A DNA stretch of 64,000 bases. Source: Rhizobium sp. 11515TR (GTDB lineage: Bacteria; Pseudomonadota; Alphaproteobacteria; Rhizobiales; Rhizobiaceae). The position numbers and the translations under genes are program-made. Where the stretch lies: contig NZ_CP022998.1 of assembly GCF_002277895.1 (NCBI RefSeq), positions 1,283,501 through 1,347,500 of the forward strand, in the 5' to 3' direction. Every line of letters begins with the position of its first letter. The first letter of the stretch is position 1. The notes beneath the pieces are model-generated. The model had not been told where the DNA came from. It saw nothing but the letters and a program-made list of their open reading frames with translations, and made no database searches. This document shows, piece by piece, positions 9,299 through 19,165 of the stretch.

Positions 9299-10378
9299 TT
9301 ATCGTACCCGTTTTCTATTCGACTGCGCGGCATAGATCCGATGGATGAGTTCTGCGACAGCCTTGTAAAATACTGACGGTATGACGCTATCAACCGAGAC
9401 TTGCGCAAACATGGAGCGCGCGAGCGGCGGGTCTTCGAAAACGGGAATATTGTTGGCCTCGGCTATCTCCCTGATTTTCAGAGCAATCAGGTCCTGGCCT
9501 TTGGCGACGACGACAGGGGCGTCGTTTTCCTCGCGCACATAGCGCAGCGCAACGGCGAAGTGAGTCGGGTTGGCGATGACGAGAGTGGCGCGCGGCACCT
9601 GTTTCATCATGCGGCGGCGGGCGCGGTCGCGCGCGATCGAGCGCTGGCGAGACTTGACGATCGGGTCGCCCTGCGACTGCTTGTGCTCGTCCTTGACCTC
9701 CTGCTTCGTCATCTTCAATTGGTCAAACCAGTGGTGCCGGCTCCACAACAGGTCGGCAACGCCGACGACGACGGTCGCCATCAGCACGATGATCAGGATG
9801 CGCTGAACGATCGTCGACAGACGCACGAAGATGGTCTGCGGGTCGGACACCAGCGAATCCATCGCATGGAAGTACTGGCTGCGCAGCACGAAAAACATGA
9901 CGATGCTGACCAGCACGATTTTTGCGAGGGATTTGCCGAATTCCACCATGCCGGTCGCGCTGAAGATGCGCGTGAAACCTTTCGCCGGCGATATGCGCGA
10001 AAACTGTGGCCTGATTCGTTCGAGAACGGGGGTGGGCAGGTTCTGGAAGATCGAGGCGCCGATCCCGAAGACGAAGAAGAGCACGACCGCCGGCAGCACC
10101 ATGTTGCCGACTTCCCAGCCTATGCGCGTAAACAGCGAGATGGCGTCTGGGCCTGTCTCCAGCTGCCATTGATCCGGCTTTTCGAAGAGATCGCGTAGAA
10201 CCTCGCCCATGCGGCCCATGCGCTCGGGCAGAAAGAAGGTGACGTAGATGACGGTCGCGAGCATGGAAGCAAAGAGCGTCGCCTCCCTGGAGTGAGGGAC
10301 ATTGCCCTTCTCGATCGTATCGCGGAGTTTTTTCTCCGTCGGTTTTTCTGTTTTACTGTCCTTGTCTTCGTCAGCCAA
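9299..10378 (-). CDS. flhB: Flagellar type III export switch protein FlhB
   Basis: FlhB is the inner-membrane export-gate component that switches substrate specificity from rod/hook to filament by autocleavage. In this 359-residue protein four membrane segments are visible in the first 215 residues. The self-cleavage motif NPTH is at residues 270-273, followed by the typical FAVALRY and PVVVAKG segments. It is preceded by fliG across a 93-nt gap that holds a hairpin. Confidence 0.97.
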   Translation of the reverse strand: MADEDKDSKTEKPTEKKLRDTIEKGNVPHSREATLFASMLATVIYVTFFLPERMGRMGEVLRDLFEKPDQWQLETGPDAISLFTRIGWEVGNMVLPAVVLFFVFGIGASIFQNLPTPVLERIRPQFSRISPAKGFTRIFSATGMVEFGKSLAKIVLVSIVMFFVLRSQYFHAMDSLVSDPQTIFVRLSTIVQRILIIVLMATVVVGVADLLWSRHHWFDQLKMTKQEVKDEHKQSQGDPIVKSRQRSIARDRARRRMMKQVPRATLVIANPTHFAVALRYVREENDAPVVVAKGQDLIALKIREIAEANNIPVFEDPPLARSMFAQVSVDSVIPSVFYKAVAELIHRIYAAQSNRKRVR

Positions 10379-10406
10379 AGCAGCCGCCCTTTGCGAAACG
10401 GAAAGA

Positions 10407-10427
10407 GGCCGCGCATCATGCGCGGCC
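10407..10427 (-). other. Intra-operon hairpin between fliG and flhB
   Basis: A near-perfect inverted repeat (GGCCGCGCAT / ATGCGCGGCC, one base between the arms) lies between the fliG stop and the flhB start. Read on the minus strand it is followed by a T-rich stretch. It could attenuate transcription or protect mRNA ends; inference only. Confidence 0.5.
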
Positions 10428-10471
10428 CTCAGATCATCTGTTTACGATGTTTTGGCTGAGTCGCGCCGCGC

Positions 10472-11515
10472 TTATGCGGCTTCTTCCACAGGCGTATTTT
10501 CCTTGGCCTTGAGTTCGATCTGGCCAGAATTGGCCAGACGAATGGCTTCCTGGGCGATGGCACGCCGGGCGATCGCGATTTCGCGCGGATTGATGCCGGC
10601 ATTACCCATCTGCAGGTCGGATTCGATCATGCGGCGCTGACGTGGGCTGATCGAGGACAGCACGATCTCGCGAATCTCGTTGCCCGATCCCCGCAGCGCC
10701 ATCGTCAGGATGTCGGCGGCGATGTCGTTGAGCAGCAGGACGCGGCTCGGCTGCGGCATACGGGTGAGATCGTCGAAGAGAAAGATCTTCGGGCGAACCT
10801 TCTCGACCGATTCCTTGTTGATCGATTCCAGCGAGCTCAGCAGCGTATCGACCACGGGCTTGTCGAGTTCGTTCATCAGATCGGCAACCTTCGTGGAGCC
10901 GGACGCGTTGCGTTCGGCGTCGATCTCGGCCATCAGCCCGAGAACGCGGTTCTCAATGATCTGGGCAGCCTTGGGGCTGACGTCCTTGATATTGACCGTA
11001 CGGTTCATGATATCGGCGCGCTGGGCTTCGGGGAGCTGCAGCAGGATCTTCGCGCCGAAGGCCGAAGGCATCATGGAGAGCACATAGGCGATCGTCTGCG
11101 GATGCTCGCGCAGGAAGAACTTGGCGACGAAGACCGGATCGGCCTCGCCCAGGCGATCCCAAATGGACGTCTCATAGGCTTGGAAGGCCGTGCGGCGGCC
11201 AAGCAGGCTGTCGACCTCATCCGGTGTCAGGCCCTCTTCGAGAATACTCTCGATGGCCTTGGCGTTATCCATGAGGCCGGCGCCTTCGGTGAAGAGGTCT
11301 TCGAATTCCGCCACGAGCTGCGCCAGTTCGTCCGGCGGAATGAGCCGCAATGATTGCGCCGAGGCGATAATCATCTGCAACTCGTTCTGCGTGAAGTATT
11401 TCAGCAGCCGTCCTGCCACCTGTTTTCCCATGGCGAGAAGAACGGCGGCTGCCTTTTCAGTCTGAGTCAACGGTTTCTCGGCGATTGCGCCGCTGAAATC
11501 GTCAAAGTCCATCAT
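10472..11515 (-). CDS. fliG: Flagellar motor switch protein FliG
   Basis: FliG is the rotor protein that binds FliF and FliM and interacts with MotA to generate torque. The 347-residue protein shows the N-terminal segment TEKAAAVLLAMGK, the middle domain with FLREHPQTIAYVLS (the EHPQTIA motif) and the C-terminal charged torque helix region (LLLNDIAADILTMALRG, MIESDLQM). The start codon at 11515 gives MMDFDDFSG; the second Met is equally possible. It follows fliN at 50 nt. Confidence 0.97.
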   Translation of the reverse strand: MMDFDDFSGAIAEKPLTQTEKAAAVLLAMGKQVAGRLLKYFTQNELQMIIASAQSLRLIPPDELAQLVAEFEDLFTEGAGLMDNAKAIESILEEGLTPDEVDSLLGRRTAFQAYETSIWDRLGEADPVFVAKFFLREHPQTIAYVLSMMPSAFGAKILLQLPEAQRADIMNRTVNIKDVSPKAAQIIENRVLGLMAEIDAERNASGSTKVADLMNELDKPVVDTLLSSLESINKESVEKVRPKIFLFDDLTRMPQPSRVLLLNDIAADILTMALRGSGNEIREIVLSSISPRQRRMIESDLQMGNAGINPREIAIARRAIAQEAIRLANSGQIELKAKENTPVEEAA

Positions 11516-11565
11516 GGTCTTCGTCTCCGTCCCGCAAGGGGGAGTGGGCTCATCCTGAGCCGGGT

Positions 11566-12096
11566 TCAGCTTTTCTTCGCGTTATAAATTTCAGTGAGCT
11601 TGATGCCGAATCTGGTGTCGTCATGTTCCAGAACGGTAATCTCGCCCCGGCCGATCTTGCGGCCGTTCACGGTAATTTCGACGGGTTCGCCGATCTTCTT
11701 GTCAAGTGCGATGATTGCGCCCTCGGCCAGGTTCATCAGGCCGGACACCGGCATGCGGCTGCTGCCGAGCACGATCTGGACATCGATCGGGATATCCATG
11801 ATCAGGTCCATATTGGCGGTGAGCGCGCTGCCGGGAGCAGCCGGTGCCGCGGAAACGCCGCCGAACTCGCCGTCATCGAAGGCTGGAGCGGAATTGTCGT
11901 CGCCGAAATCGCCGAAGGTGGAGAGATCCGTGCCTGTTTGCGCGCCGAATGCGTCGGCCTCGAAATCAGGCAGACCACCTTCATTATCTTTTTTCAGGAC
12001 GCCGCGCAGACCATCGATGGCCTCGTCCAGGGCGGCGTCGCTGTTTGAAATGTCCAGCGATTCCTCGCTGCTTTGCTGTGTCGTCTTCGTAGCCAT
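11566..12096 (-). CDS. fliN: Flagellar motor switch protein FliN
   Basis: A 176-residue C-ring protein. The C-terminal ~85 residues form the SpoA/FliN domain ([20 protein letters not shown], then [20 protein letters not shown]). It is preceded by an acidic, Asp/Gly-rich N-terminal extension of about 85 residues, so it is longer than enteric FliN, as in other rhizobia. Together with FliM and FliG it forms the switch complex and helps dock the export ATPase complex. It lies between fliM and fliG. Confidence 0.95.
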   Translation of the reverse strand: MATKTTQQSSEESLDISNSDAALDEAIDGLRGVLKKDNEGGLPDFEADAFGAQTGTDLSTFGDFGDDNSAPAFDDGEFGGVSAAPAAPGSALTANMDLIMDIPIDVQIVLGSSRMPVSGLMNLAEGAIIALDKKIGEPVEITVNGRKIGRGEITVLEHDDTRFGIKLTEIYNAKKS

Positions 12097-12159
12097 GAAA
12101 TCACTATTCCAGTTGAAACTTGCCTCAAGCTGCCGTGTGCGGGATCACGCGCCAGCCGA

Positions 12160-13104
12160 TCAATTCATCAAGTGTCTGAGAAGCTCGTCGTCGGAATTGA
12201 CGTTGTCCTTGACGCGCACCGTATAATTTTCGCCAGAGCGGCCGAATTCGCAGATGTAAAGGTCTTTGCTGTTGGCGCTGACTTCGACGCGGACATCGCC
12301 CGTATCCATGAAGGGAATGATATCGCCGACCGCAAGCTTGGAAATGGTGTCGAGCGTCAGCGATTCGAGCCGAATTCGCGCCTCAAGCGTCACCTGCGAG
12401 CGGCGGACCTGCTCGCTGAGCTGCTCCGACCATGCCTGGGAAGCGGCGGTCGGATTCTTGGCGCGCGGGGCACTGACGACAGTGCGCAGCAGATCGCGCT
12501 GCGGCACGATGATGATGATCTGGGACAGCGATTTGCCGAGCGAGATCGTCATCGCGATTGCGGCGGCGAAGTCATTGCCTCCATCGCCGATGGCCGCCGG
12601 CCGGTCCTCGATATTGTAGGGCGGGTCGAGGTAGGGCTCGAAGCCGCCGGCTGCATTCACTGCCGAGCGAAGCACTTTGGCGATCTTTTCGAAGACCATT
12701 ACGGAAAGATCGAGTTCGATCACTGAAAGCGGTCGTGCGACCGGCGCTTCCATATCTTCGGCGCGCGCGCCCAGCATATGCTCCATCAGCGTCATGATGA
12801 AGCCGGCGCCGCAGCCGAGGATGAAATTCGGCGCCCAGTTGCGCAGCGAACCGTTGACCAGGGCGTGGCTGCCTCCAAGCCCGGCGATCAGCTCGTTCAT
12901 CGAGCCGGACTGACAGCCGGCATAGGCGATGTTGATATCCAGGCCCGTCTCGCTCTTGATGATGTCGGGCAGGAATTCGGCATAAACCTGGGCGAAGGCG
13001 GTGCCGAGTTTCGCAAGCGTCGCCTGATCGCCGAGATTGCCTGTGAGCTTGGCAAAAAGGGTGCGGTCCATCGTCTGTGCCCTGTGCGCGGATTGCTGGC
13101 TCAT
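12160..13104 (-). CDS. fliM: Flagellar motor switch protein FliM
   Basis: A 314-residue C-ring protein that binds phosphorylated CheY in the family. The middle CheC-like domain and C-terminal SpoA domain can be followed (for example LEARIRLESLTLDTISKLAV and GDIIPFMDTGDVRVEVSANS). The canonical N-terminal CheY-binding LSQxEID peptide of enteric FliM is not obvious here; the N-terminus reads MSQQSAHRAQTMDRTLFAKL. The gene starts 5 nt after motA, in the same minus-strand operon. Confidence 0.94.
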   Translation of the reverse strand: MSQQSAHRAQTMDRTLFAKLTGNLGDQATLAKLGTAFAQVYAEFLPDIIKSETGLDINIAYAGCQSGSMNELIAGLGGSHALVNGSLRNWAPNFILGCGAGFIMTLMEHMLGARAEDMEAPVARPLSVIELDLSVMVFEKIAKVLRSAVNAAGGFEPYLDPPYNIEDRPAAIGDGGNDFAAAIAMTISLGKSLSQIIIIVPQRDLLRTVVSAPRAKNPTAASQAWSEQLSEQVRRSQVTLEARIRLESLTLDTISKLAVGDIIPFMDTGDVRVEVSANSKDLYICEFGRSGENYTVRVKDNVNSDDELLRHLMN

Positions 13105-13109
13105 GATCG

Positions 13110-13982
13110 TTAGGCTGCCTTGCTTTCACCGCCGGGGTTCATCATTTCCTGCTCGACGGCGTCGATTGAAGGACGCTCGTAGGAGGAGATGGTCTTGCGG
13201 CCGTATTCGAGTGCCACCTGCGGCACCGATCCGTTCATGTAGGCGAGCAGCGTCTGCTTCACGATGACGTAGAGGCGATGCTGCTTGTTGCGTACCACCT
13301 TGATCTGGGAGACCAGCGGCGCGCAGACCGAATAGGACAGGATGATGCCGAGGAAGGTGCCGACCAGCGCCGAACCGATGAGATGACCGAGCACTTCGGG
13401 TGATTCGTTGATGTGGCTCATGGCCTTGATGACGCCGAGAACGGCGGCGACGATACCGATCGCAGGGAAGGAATCGCCCATGATCGTGATCGCGTGATAA
13501 GGCTTCATCTTATCGTGCTGCATCGTCTCGAGCTCTTCGTCCATCAGCGCCTCGATCTCGTGCGAGCGGGCGTTGCCGATGATGATGAGGCGGACATAGT
13601 CGCAGATGAAGGCCGTCAGATCCTTGTTCTTCAGAACCGTCGGAGCGGCCTTGAAGATCGTCGATTCATCCGGGTTGTCGATATGGGCTTCGATCTCGTT
13701 GCGCGACTTGGTGCGCAGGTCGCGCATCAGGGCATAAAGTACACCGAGCGTGTCGAGATAGTCGCGCTCCTTCGGCACCTTGTGGCTGAAGGCTTCTCCG
13801 AGCGCCTTGCCCGAATCCTTCACCACCTTCATCGGATTGGCCATGATGAAGCCGCCGAGACCGGCGCCTGCGATAATGACAAATTCGAAGGGCTGGAACA
13901 GCGCGCCTACGTCTCCGCCCATAGCCATGAAGCTGCCTATGATGCAGCCGCAGGTCACTACAAATCCGATAATAATATTCAT
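13110..13982 (-). CDS. motA: Flagellar motor stator protein MotA
   Basis: MotA, with MotB, forms the proton channel of the stator. The 290-residue protein begins [20 protein letters not shown] and has two N-terminal membrane segments, a large cytoplasmic domain ([12 protein letters not shown]) and two C-terminal segments ([17 protein letters not shown] and [17 protein letters not shown]). I chose the ATG at 13982; the frame is open another 49 codons upstream, but that part is unlike any MotA. It is first in the motA-fliM-fliN-fliG-flhB operon, while motB lies 20 kb away, as is typical in rhizobia. Confidence 0.96.
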   Translation of the reverse strand: MNIIIGFVVTCGCIIGSFMAMGGDVGALFQPFEFVIIAGAGLGGFIMANPMKVVKDSGKALGEAFSHKVPKERDYLDTLGVLYALMRDLRTKSRNEIEAHIDNPDESTIFKAAPTVLKNKDLTAFICDYVRLIIIGNARSHEIEALMDEELETMQHDKMKPYHAITIMGDSFPAIGIVAAVLGVIKAMSHINESPEVLGHLIGSALVGTFLGIILSYSVCAPLVSQIKVVRNKQHRLYVIVKQTLLAYMNGSVPQVALEYGRKTISSYERPSIDAVEQEMMNPGGESKAA

Positions 13983-14205
13983 CGTCGGTCCACACCTGAA
14001 CGTTGCTTCATACGATGAACTAGGGGACCTGCCTTGCGTGAGGCTGTTCGATGGGCCTCTGAACGTCCTTTTTGCCTTGTCAGCTTCGCACAAGCCAAGC
14101 CCTTCAGGATGGCGGGTAAGGGCATCCATGCCCCGCTAACGAAATGTAGGAGCGCCGGCGGCGTTTCCTTTCCCGTTATTCTCCAATGTCCGGAGGGCGT
14201 TGAAA
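13983..14205. promoter_or_regulatory. Divergent promoter region between motA and flgF
   Basis: A 223-bp region between the divergently transcribed motA (minus) and flgF (plus) operons. It must hold both promoters. A ribosome site (GGAGGGCG, 14192-14199) precedes flgF. I could not assign promoter boxes; control by VisNR/Rem is inferred from known rhizobial hierarchy. Confidence 0.55.
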
Positions 14206-14940
14206 ATGCAGTCTGGTATTTATGTCGCGCTGTCGTCCCAGATGGCGCTCGAGCGGCGTCTGACGACGATCGCCGACAATTTGGCCAACGTGAATACGAC
14301 GGGCTTCCGTGGTACCGAGGTCAAGTTCGATCAGGTCCTCAGCAATACGCAAAACAAGCTCAACGCCAAGGTCGCCTTCGTTTCGCAAGGCAACGACTAT
14401 CTCTCCACCGACAATGGCGAACTTCAGAACACCGGCAATCTCTTTGATTTCGCCGTCAAGGGCGATGCCTATTTCGGCATGAATACGCCGGCCGGCCTGG
14501 TGCTGACGCGCGACGGCCGCTTCACCATGACCGAAAGCGGCGCGCTGGTTTCCACGCGCGGCTTCCCGGTCCTTGATCCTGGCGGTGCGCCGATCCAGCT
14601 CGACCCCGCCGGCGGTCCGCCGAGCGTCGCGTCGAACGGGACCATCATGCAGAACGGCCGCAGCATGGGCCAGATCGGTCTCTATAGCGCCGATGTCAGC
14701 AAGGGCTTCCTGCGCTATGAAAACAGCGGTATCCTGCCGACCGATACGCCACAGGCTGTCATCGACCGCTCGAATATCGGCATCGCCCAGGGCTATCTCG
14801 AAAATTCCAACGTCAACGGCATGCGGGAAATGACCAATCTGATCGAGGTCAGCCGCGCCTTCGACAATATCAGCACGCTCACCAGCAGCAGTGAAGGCAC
14901 GCTCACCGACGCCATCAAGACCCTCGGCGGCAGCCAGTAA
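14206..14940 (+). CDS. flgF: Flagellar basal-body rod protein FlgF
   Basis: A 244-residue proximal-rod protein, the first gene of a long plus-strand operon. The flagellar rod N-terminal motif is present (TTIADNLANVNTTGFRGTEV), as is the matching C-terminal rod domain (GYLENSNVNGMREMTNLIEV). The start at ATG 14206 has GGAGG 9 nt upstream; a TTG two codons earlier (14200) is less likely. fliI follows after 12 nt. Confidence 0.94.
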   Translation: MQSGIYVALSSQMALERRLTTIADNLANVNTTGFRGTEVKFDQVLSNTQNKLNAKVAFVSQGNDYLSTDNGELQNTGNLFDFAVKGDAYFGMNTPAGLVLTRDGRFTMTESGALVSTRGFPVLDPGGAPIQLDPAGGPPSVASNGTIMQNGRSMGQIGLYSADVSKGFLRYENSGILPTDTPQAVIDRSNIGIAQGYLENSNVNGMREMTNLIEVSRAFDNISTLTSSSEGTLTDAIKTLGGSQ

Positions 14941-14952
14941 AGAGGGCTTGTC

Positions 14953-16338
14953 ATGGTCGAGGATCGATTGCCGGAGGGCGCAATGTCGCCGAAGCTTTCG
15001 CATATGGCCCTTCTGACGGGTCAATATGCGATGGCGGAGAATGCCGTGGCCCATGGAGGCCATGTGCGCACCATCGCTGCCGGACACTATACGGTTGCCG
15101 GCCTTTCCAGGCAGGTGCGTCTCGGTGATTTCGTTGCGCATCGGTCGCAGACGGGCATCCACCTCGGCGAGGTCGTCCGTGTCGAACCGGATCTCACCTA
15201 TGTCTGTCCGATCGAGCCGGGCGAGCCGATCGGCATCCAGGATACCATCATTCGCAAGGGCGCATTTCGTATCGCGCCCGATGACAGCTGGTGCGGCCGC
15301 ACGATCAACTCGCTCGGCGAGCCGATCGATGGGCTGGGGCCGCTGACCGCGGGTCTCGAAGCACGCTCCATCTCCAACACGGCCCCGCCGTCGATGACGC
15401 GAAAGCGCGTCGAAACCGGCTTCAAGACCGGCGTGCGTGCCATCGATATCTTCTCGCCGCTCTGCCTGGGACAGCGCCTCGGCATCTTTGCCGGCTCCGG
15501 CGTCGGCAAGTCGACGCTGCTGTCGATGTTGGCGAGGGCCGAAGCCTTTGACAAGGTGGTGATTGCGCTCGTCGGCGAACGCGGACGCGAAGTGCGTGAA
15601 TTCATCGAGGACACGCTCGGTTCCCACATGCAGAAGTCTGTCGCCGTCGTTGCGACCAGCGACGAGAGCCCGATGCTGCGCAAGATGGCGCCGCTTTCGG
15701 CCATCACAATCGCCGAACATTTCCGCGACAAGGGCGACAACGTTCTCCTGATCGTCGATAGCGTCACCCGTTTCGCCCATGCCATCCGCGAAGTGGCGAC
15801 TGCCTCCGGCGAGCCGCCGATCGCACGCGGATATCCGGCTTCCGTCTTCACCGAATTGCCGCGCCTTCTCGAGCGGGCAGGCCCCGGACCGGAAGGTACC
15901 GGCACCATCACCGCGATCATCTCCATCCTCGTCGATGGCGACAACCACAACGATCCGATCGCAGATTCCACCCGTGGCATTCTGGACGGTCACATCGTCC
16001 TGCAGCGCAGCCTTGCCGAAGAAGGGCGCTATCCGCCGATCGATCCATTGGCATCCGTATCGCGTCTTGCCCGCAAGGCCTGGACTTCCGACCAGGAAAA
16101 GCTGGTGTCGCGCCTGAAGGCGCTGGTGCACCGCTACGAGGAAACGCGCGATCTGCGCCTGATCGGCGGCTATCGCCAGGGCAGCGACGCCGATCTCGAC
16201 ATCGCCGTGCGTCAGGTGCCGATTATCTACGACATACTGAAGCAGACGCCCGGTGAAGAGCCGTCGGCTGATGCCTTCACCGATCTTGCGACGGCTCTCA
16301 GAAACGCTTCGAGCGGTGTCCCCGCCAGAGCCAAGTGA
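14953..16338 (+). CDS. fliI: Flagellum-specific export ATPase FliI
   Basis: A 461-residue F1-beta-like ATPase that energises flagellar protein export. Walker A GSGVGKST and Walker B VLLIVDSVTR are present, along with the family segments ALVGERGREVREFIED and GYPASVFTELPRLLERAG. The start at 14953 follows the flgF stop at 12 nt with a GAGGG site. It functions with the FliH-like and FliJ-like candidates encoded at 33491 and 47767. Confidence 0.97.
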   Translation: MVEDRLPEGAMSPKLSHMALLTGQYAMAENAVAHGGHVRTIAAGHYTVAGLSRQVRLGDFVAHRSQTGIHLGEVVRVEPDLTYVCPIEPGEPIGIQDTIIRKGAFRIAPDDSWCGRTINSLGEPIDGLGPLTAGLEARSISNTAPPSMTRKRVETGFKTGVRAIDIFSPLCLGQRLGIFAGSGVGKSTLLSMLARAEAFDKVVIALVGERGREVREFIEDTLGSHMQKSVAVVATSDESPMLRKMAPLSAITIAEHFRDKGDNVLLIVDSVTRFAHAIREVATASGEPPIARGYPASVFTELPRLLERAGPGPEGTGTITAIISILVDGDNHNDPIADSTRGILDGHIVLQRSLAEEGRYPPIDPLASVSRLARKAWTSDQEKLVSRLKALVHRYEETRDLRLIGGYRQGSDADLDIAVRQVPIIYDILKQTPGEEPSADAFTDLATALRNASSGVPARAK

Positions 16339-16402
16339 TGGTTGGGCACAGCACTACCTCGATTTTTCCTTGTCCGCAGTCTGCCGGATATCGCCGAATG
16401 TC

Positions 16403-16969
16403 ATGCCTAAAAAGGGACCAGAAGTGAAAGAATCCGACGCTGACGAACCGGTCGCCCCGCCGAAATCGGCGAGACGGCGAACCGTTACGGACAAGGCTCT
16501 GGCCTTTACGGGACTGGCGCTTGCCGGTGCCTCTGCCTTCTTCCCCTGGTACGTCTTCCTGAACCCGGACAAGTTCGGCATTCAGGTGGCCGAAGGCGAT
16601 CGCACCCGCGATCTTCCGAACTGGCCTGGCCGCACCATCGTCAGCGTGTCGCCGCTCGCCATGGTCAACAAGAACCCCTCCGAGCCGAAGGATTTGATTC
16701 CCGATCCGCTGACGACGGCGACGGTCAGCAATGCCGGCCGTGAGGACGACAAGGGGCCGCCGGCCGATCAGCAGCCGTTCCCCGGCAAGTCCGCCTTCCA
16801 GCTGCTGCATGTCGCCAATGGCCGCGCGCTGATTGAGGACGACACCGGCATGTATGTCGTGCGCGTCGGATCGCTTTTGCCCGACAACAGCCGGTTGGCC
16901 TCGATCGAACAGCGAGAGGGAAAATGGGTCATCGTCACCTCGGCGGGCGATGTCTACGGCAACAATTGA
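16403..16969 (+). CDS. Conserved single-membrane-span protein between fliI and flgB
   Basis: A protein of about 188 residues with no recognised family. A basic, polar N-terminus is followed by one membrane segment (ALAFTGLALAGASAFFPWYV, about residues 32-51) and a polar outside domain ending VIVTSAGDVYGNN. The topology suggests a periplasmic domain anchored in the inner membrane. I chose the ATG at 16403 (MPKKGPEV); the frame is open upstream into fliI, and a GTG at 16424 is an alternative. Its place between fliI and flgB suggests a flagellar role. Confidence 0.75.
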   Translation: MPKKGPEVKESDADEPVAPPKSARRRTVTDKALAFTGLALAGASAFFPWYVFLNPDKFGIQVAEGDRTRDLPNWPGRTIVSVSPLAMVNKNPSEPKDLIPDPLTTATVSNAGREDDKGPPADQQPFPGKSAFQLLHVANGRALIEDDTGMYVVRVGSLLPDNSRLASIEQREGKWVIVTSAGDVYGNN

Positions 16970-17087
16970 GGAAAACCGGAATCGCCTGGATTTCAGGCAC
17001 TTCGAAGACTTTACAGGAACGCATTTCTCGCAAGTCCCACGCAAGATTATCCCGCTAGATTCACAGTGTAAGAACGGAGAGAAGCCC

Positions 17088-17480
17088 ATGCAACCCATTC
17101 AGCTCTTTGACCTGGCCTCGCGGCAAGCCGAGTGGCTCCAGGTACGTCAGCAGGTTGTTGCCGGCAATATCGCCAATGCCAATACGCCGAAGTTTCACGC
17201 CAAGGATGTCACGCCATTCCAGGCCGTTCTGGACAACCAGAACGTCGGTATGGTCCGGACCAATCCCGCGCATCTTTCGGGCAGCGAATTCAGCACGAGC
17301 GGCAACGTCAACGTGGAGGAGGCGCCGCTCAATCAGGAAATTGGTGTCCAGGAGTCGGGTAACACCGTTGGCCTGGAAGACGAGCTCGCCAAGGCCGGTG
17401 AAATCAAGCGCCAGTATAGCTTGAACACCGCTCTCGTCGGCTCCTTTCATCGCATGATGTTGATGACCGTAAAACAATAG
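17088..17480 (+). CDS. flgB: Flagellar basal-body rod protein FlgB
   Basis: A 130-residue proximal-rod protein. The N-terminal rod motif (VVAGNIANANTPKFHAKDVT) and the C-terminal helical segment (IKRQYSLNTALVGSFHRMM) match the family. The ATG at 17088 (MQPIQLFDLA) has a GGAGAG ribosome site; the open frame upstream belongs to no protein. A 118-nt gap separates it from the previous gene and could hold a secondary promoter. flgC follows after 16 nt. Confidence 0.95.
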   Translation: MQPIQLFDLASRQAEWLQVRQQVVAGNIANANTPKFHAKDVTPFQAVLDNQNVGMVRTNPAHLSGSEFSTSGNVNVEEAPLNQEIGVQESGNTVGLEDELAKAGEIKRQYSLNTALVGSFHRMMLMTVKQ

Positions 17481-17496
17481 ATGAAGTGAAGATGTC

Positions 17497-17913
17497 ATGG
17501 ACCCTTTATCAGCCGCATTGAAGATTGCGGGCTCCGGCCTGGAGGCTCAATCGACTCGTCTGCGCATTGTCTCCGAAAATATCGCCAACGCCCGTTCGAC
17601 GGGCGACACGCCGGGTGCCGATCCCTATCGGCGCAAGACCGTGACGTTCGGCGCCGAGATGGATCGCGCCAACGGCGTCACCACGGTCGGCGTCAAGAAG
17701 CTCGGCGAGGACACCGGCAAATTCGTCGAAGAATACGATCCCAGTAATCCGGCGGCCGACCAGAAGGGCTACGTCAAGATGCCCAACGTCAACATTCTCG
17801 TCGAGATGGCCGATATGCGGGAGGCCAATCGTTCCTACGAGGCCAATCTGCAGACGGTCAGACAGGCCCGTGATCTCATTTCCTCCACTATTGATCTGCT
17901 GAAGAACCAATGA
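17497..17913 (+). CDS. flgC: Flagellar basal-body rod protein FlgC
   Basis: A 138-residue rod protein. The rod N-terminal domain ([20 protein letters not shown]) and the conserved C-terminal stretch with [20 protein letters not shown] and [15 protein letters not shown] are clear. Its last four bases overlap the fliE start (ATGA), indicating coupled translation. Confidence 0.96.
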   Translation: MDPLSAALKIAGSGLEAQSTRLRIVSENIANARSTGDTPGADPYRRKTVTFGAEMDRANGVTTVGVKKLGEDTGKFVEEYDPSNPAADQKGYVKMPNVNILVEMADMREANRSYEANLQTVRQARDLISSTIDLLKNQ

Positions 17914-18260
17914 TCGACTCGGTTAAGAATGTAGCCTCTCTTTCGGCGACCCGCGGCCTCGGCAGCATCGCCACGGATCTGACCTCCACCGCTTCCAGCG
18001 CCCTGAATGCCTCGCCGGCCGTTGCAGCGGGCGTGGATGCCGGAATGAGCTTCGCGTCGGTCATGTCGAATGTCGCGAAGGATTCCATCAACTCGCTGAA
18101 GGACGCCGAAAACGCCTCCTTCGCCGGCATCAAGGGCACGATGAGTACCCGCGAAGTCGTCGATAAGGTCATGCAGGCCGATCAGACCCTGCAGACCGCG
18201 ATCGCACTGCGCGACAAGGTGGTCTCGGCGTTCCTCGATATTACGAAGATGCAGATCTAG
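17910..18260 (+). CDS. fliE: Flagellar hook-basal body protein FliE
   Basis: A 116-residue protein joining the MS ring to the rod. The C-terminal half carries the FliE signature ([18 protein letters not shown], then [20 protein letters not shown]). It overlaps flgC by 4 nt. A 97-nt gap to flgG follows. Confidence 0.93.
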   Translation: MIDSVKNVASLSATRGLGSIATDLTSTASSALNASPAVAAGVDAGMSFASVMSNVAKDSINSLKDAENASFAGIKGTMSTREVVDKVMQADQTLQTAIALRDKVVSAFLDITKMQI

Positions 18261-18357
18261 CGCGGGGTTTCCCGCTCTAATTAATTGATTTGGCGTGAGT
18301 TGTTCGCAGGCCGCTTCGCGGTTTCGAACGTCCCGCCCTGGCTCGAAGGACGAAAGC

Positions 18358-19146
18358 ATGAGAGCGCTCGCAATTGCCGCGACGGGCATGGACGCCCAGC
18401 AGACCAATCTCGAAGTGATCGCGAACAACATCGCGAACATCAATACGACGGGTTACAAGCGCTCGCGCGCCGAGTTTTCCGACCTTCTCTACCAAACCGA
18501 GCGCGCCAAGGGCATCGCCAACAGGCCGAACCAGGCAGTCGTGCCGGAAGGCGCCAACATCGGCCTCGGCGTTCAGACCGTAGCCGTGCGCAACATCCAG
18601 GTCCAGGGCGAGCTGTCGCAAACCCAGAACGAGCTCGACGTAGCCCTCGTCGGTCGTGGCTGGTTCCAGATCCAGATGCCCGACGGCACGACCGCATATA
18701 CTCGCGCGGGCTCTTTCAACAAGAGCGACACCGGCCAGATCGTCACCCCCGATGGCAACGTATTGGAGCCTGGCATCACGATCCCGAACAATGCTAGCAG
18801 CCTCACCATCAGCCAATCCGGCCAGGTGTCGGCGATCATCGGCACGGCGACCACGCCGACTGTACTCGGCCAGCTGCAGATCGCCAATTTCGTCAATGAA
18901 GCCGGCCTGCAGCCGATGGGCAGCAATCTCTTCACGCAGACGCCTGCCTCCGGCGATCCCGTCGTCTCCGATCCGAACCAGAACGGCTTTGCCTATCTGA
19001 AGCAAAACTATCTGGAATCGTCGAATGTCGATCCGGTCAAGGAAATCACCGATCTGATCACTGCGCAACGTGCCTACGAGATGAATTCGAAGGTCATCAC
19101 GACGGCCGACGAAATGGCGCAGATCGTCAGCAAGAACCTGAAGTAG
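18358..19146 (+). CDS. flgG: Flagellar distal rod protein FlgG
   Basis: A 262-residue distal-rod protein. Its N-terminus [20 protein letters not shown] and the rod motif [19 protein letters not shown] are diagnostic, as is the C-terminal [21 protein letters not shown] chose the ATG at 18358 because the 21 upstream codons are not FlgG-like. flgA follows after 19 nt. Confidence 0.97.
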   Translation: MRALAIAATGMDAQQTNLEVIANNIANINTTGYKRSRAEFSDLLYQTERAKGIANRPNQAVVPEGANIGLGVQTVAVRNIQVQGELSQTQNELDVALVGRGWFQIQMPDGTTAYTRAGSFNKSDTGQIVTPDGNVLEPGITIPNNASSLTISQSGQVSAIIGTATTPTVLGQLQIANFVNEAGLQPMGSNLFTQTPASGDPVVSDPNQNGFAYLKQNYLESSNVDPVKEITDLITAQRAYEMNSKVITTADEMAQIVSKNLK

Positions 19147-19165
19147 CAAGAGGGACGGGCCGAAC

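Noticed and set aside
14176..16131. 651-codon minus-strand open frame across flgF-fliI
   Set aside because: Antisense to two well-supported genes, no motif, no ribosome site.
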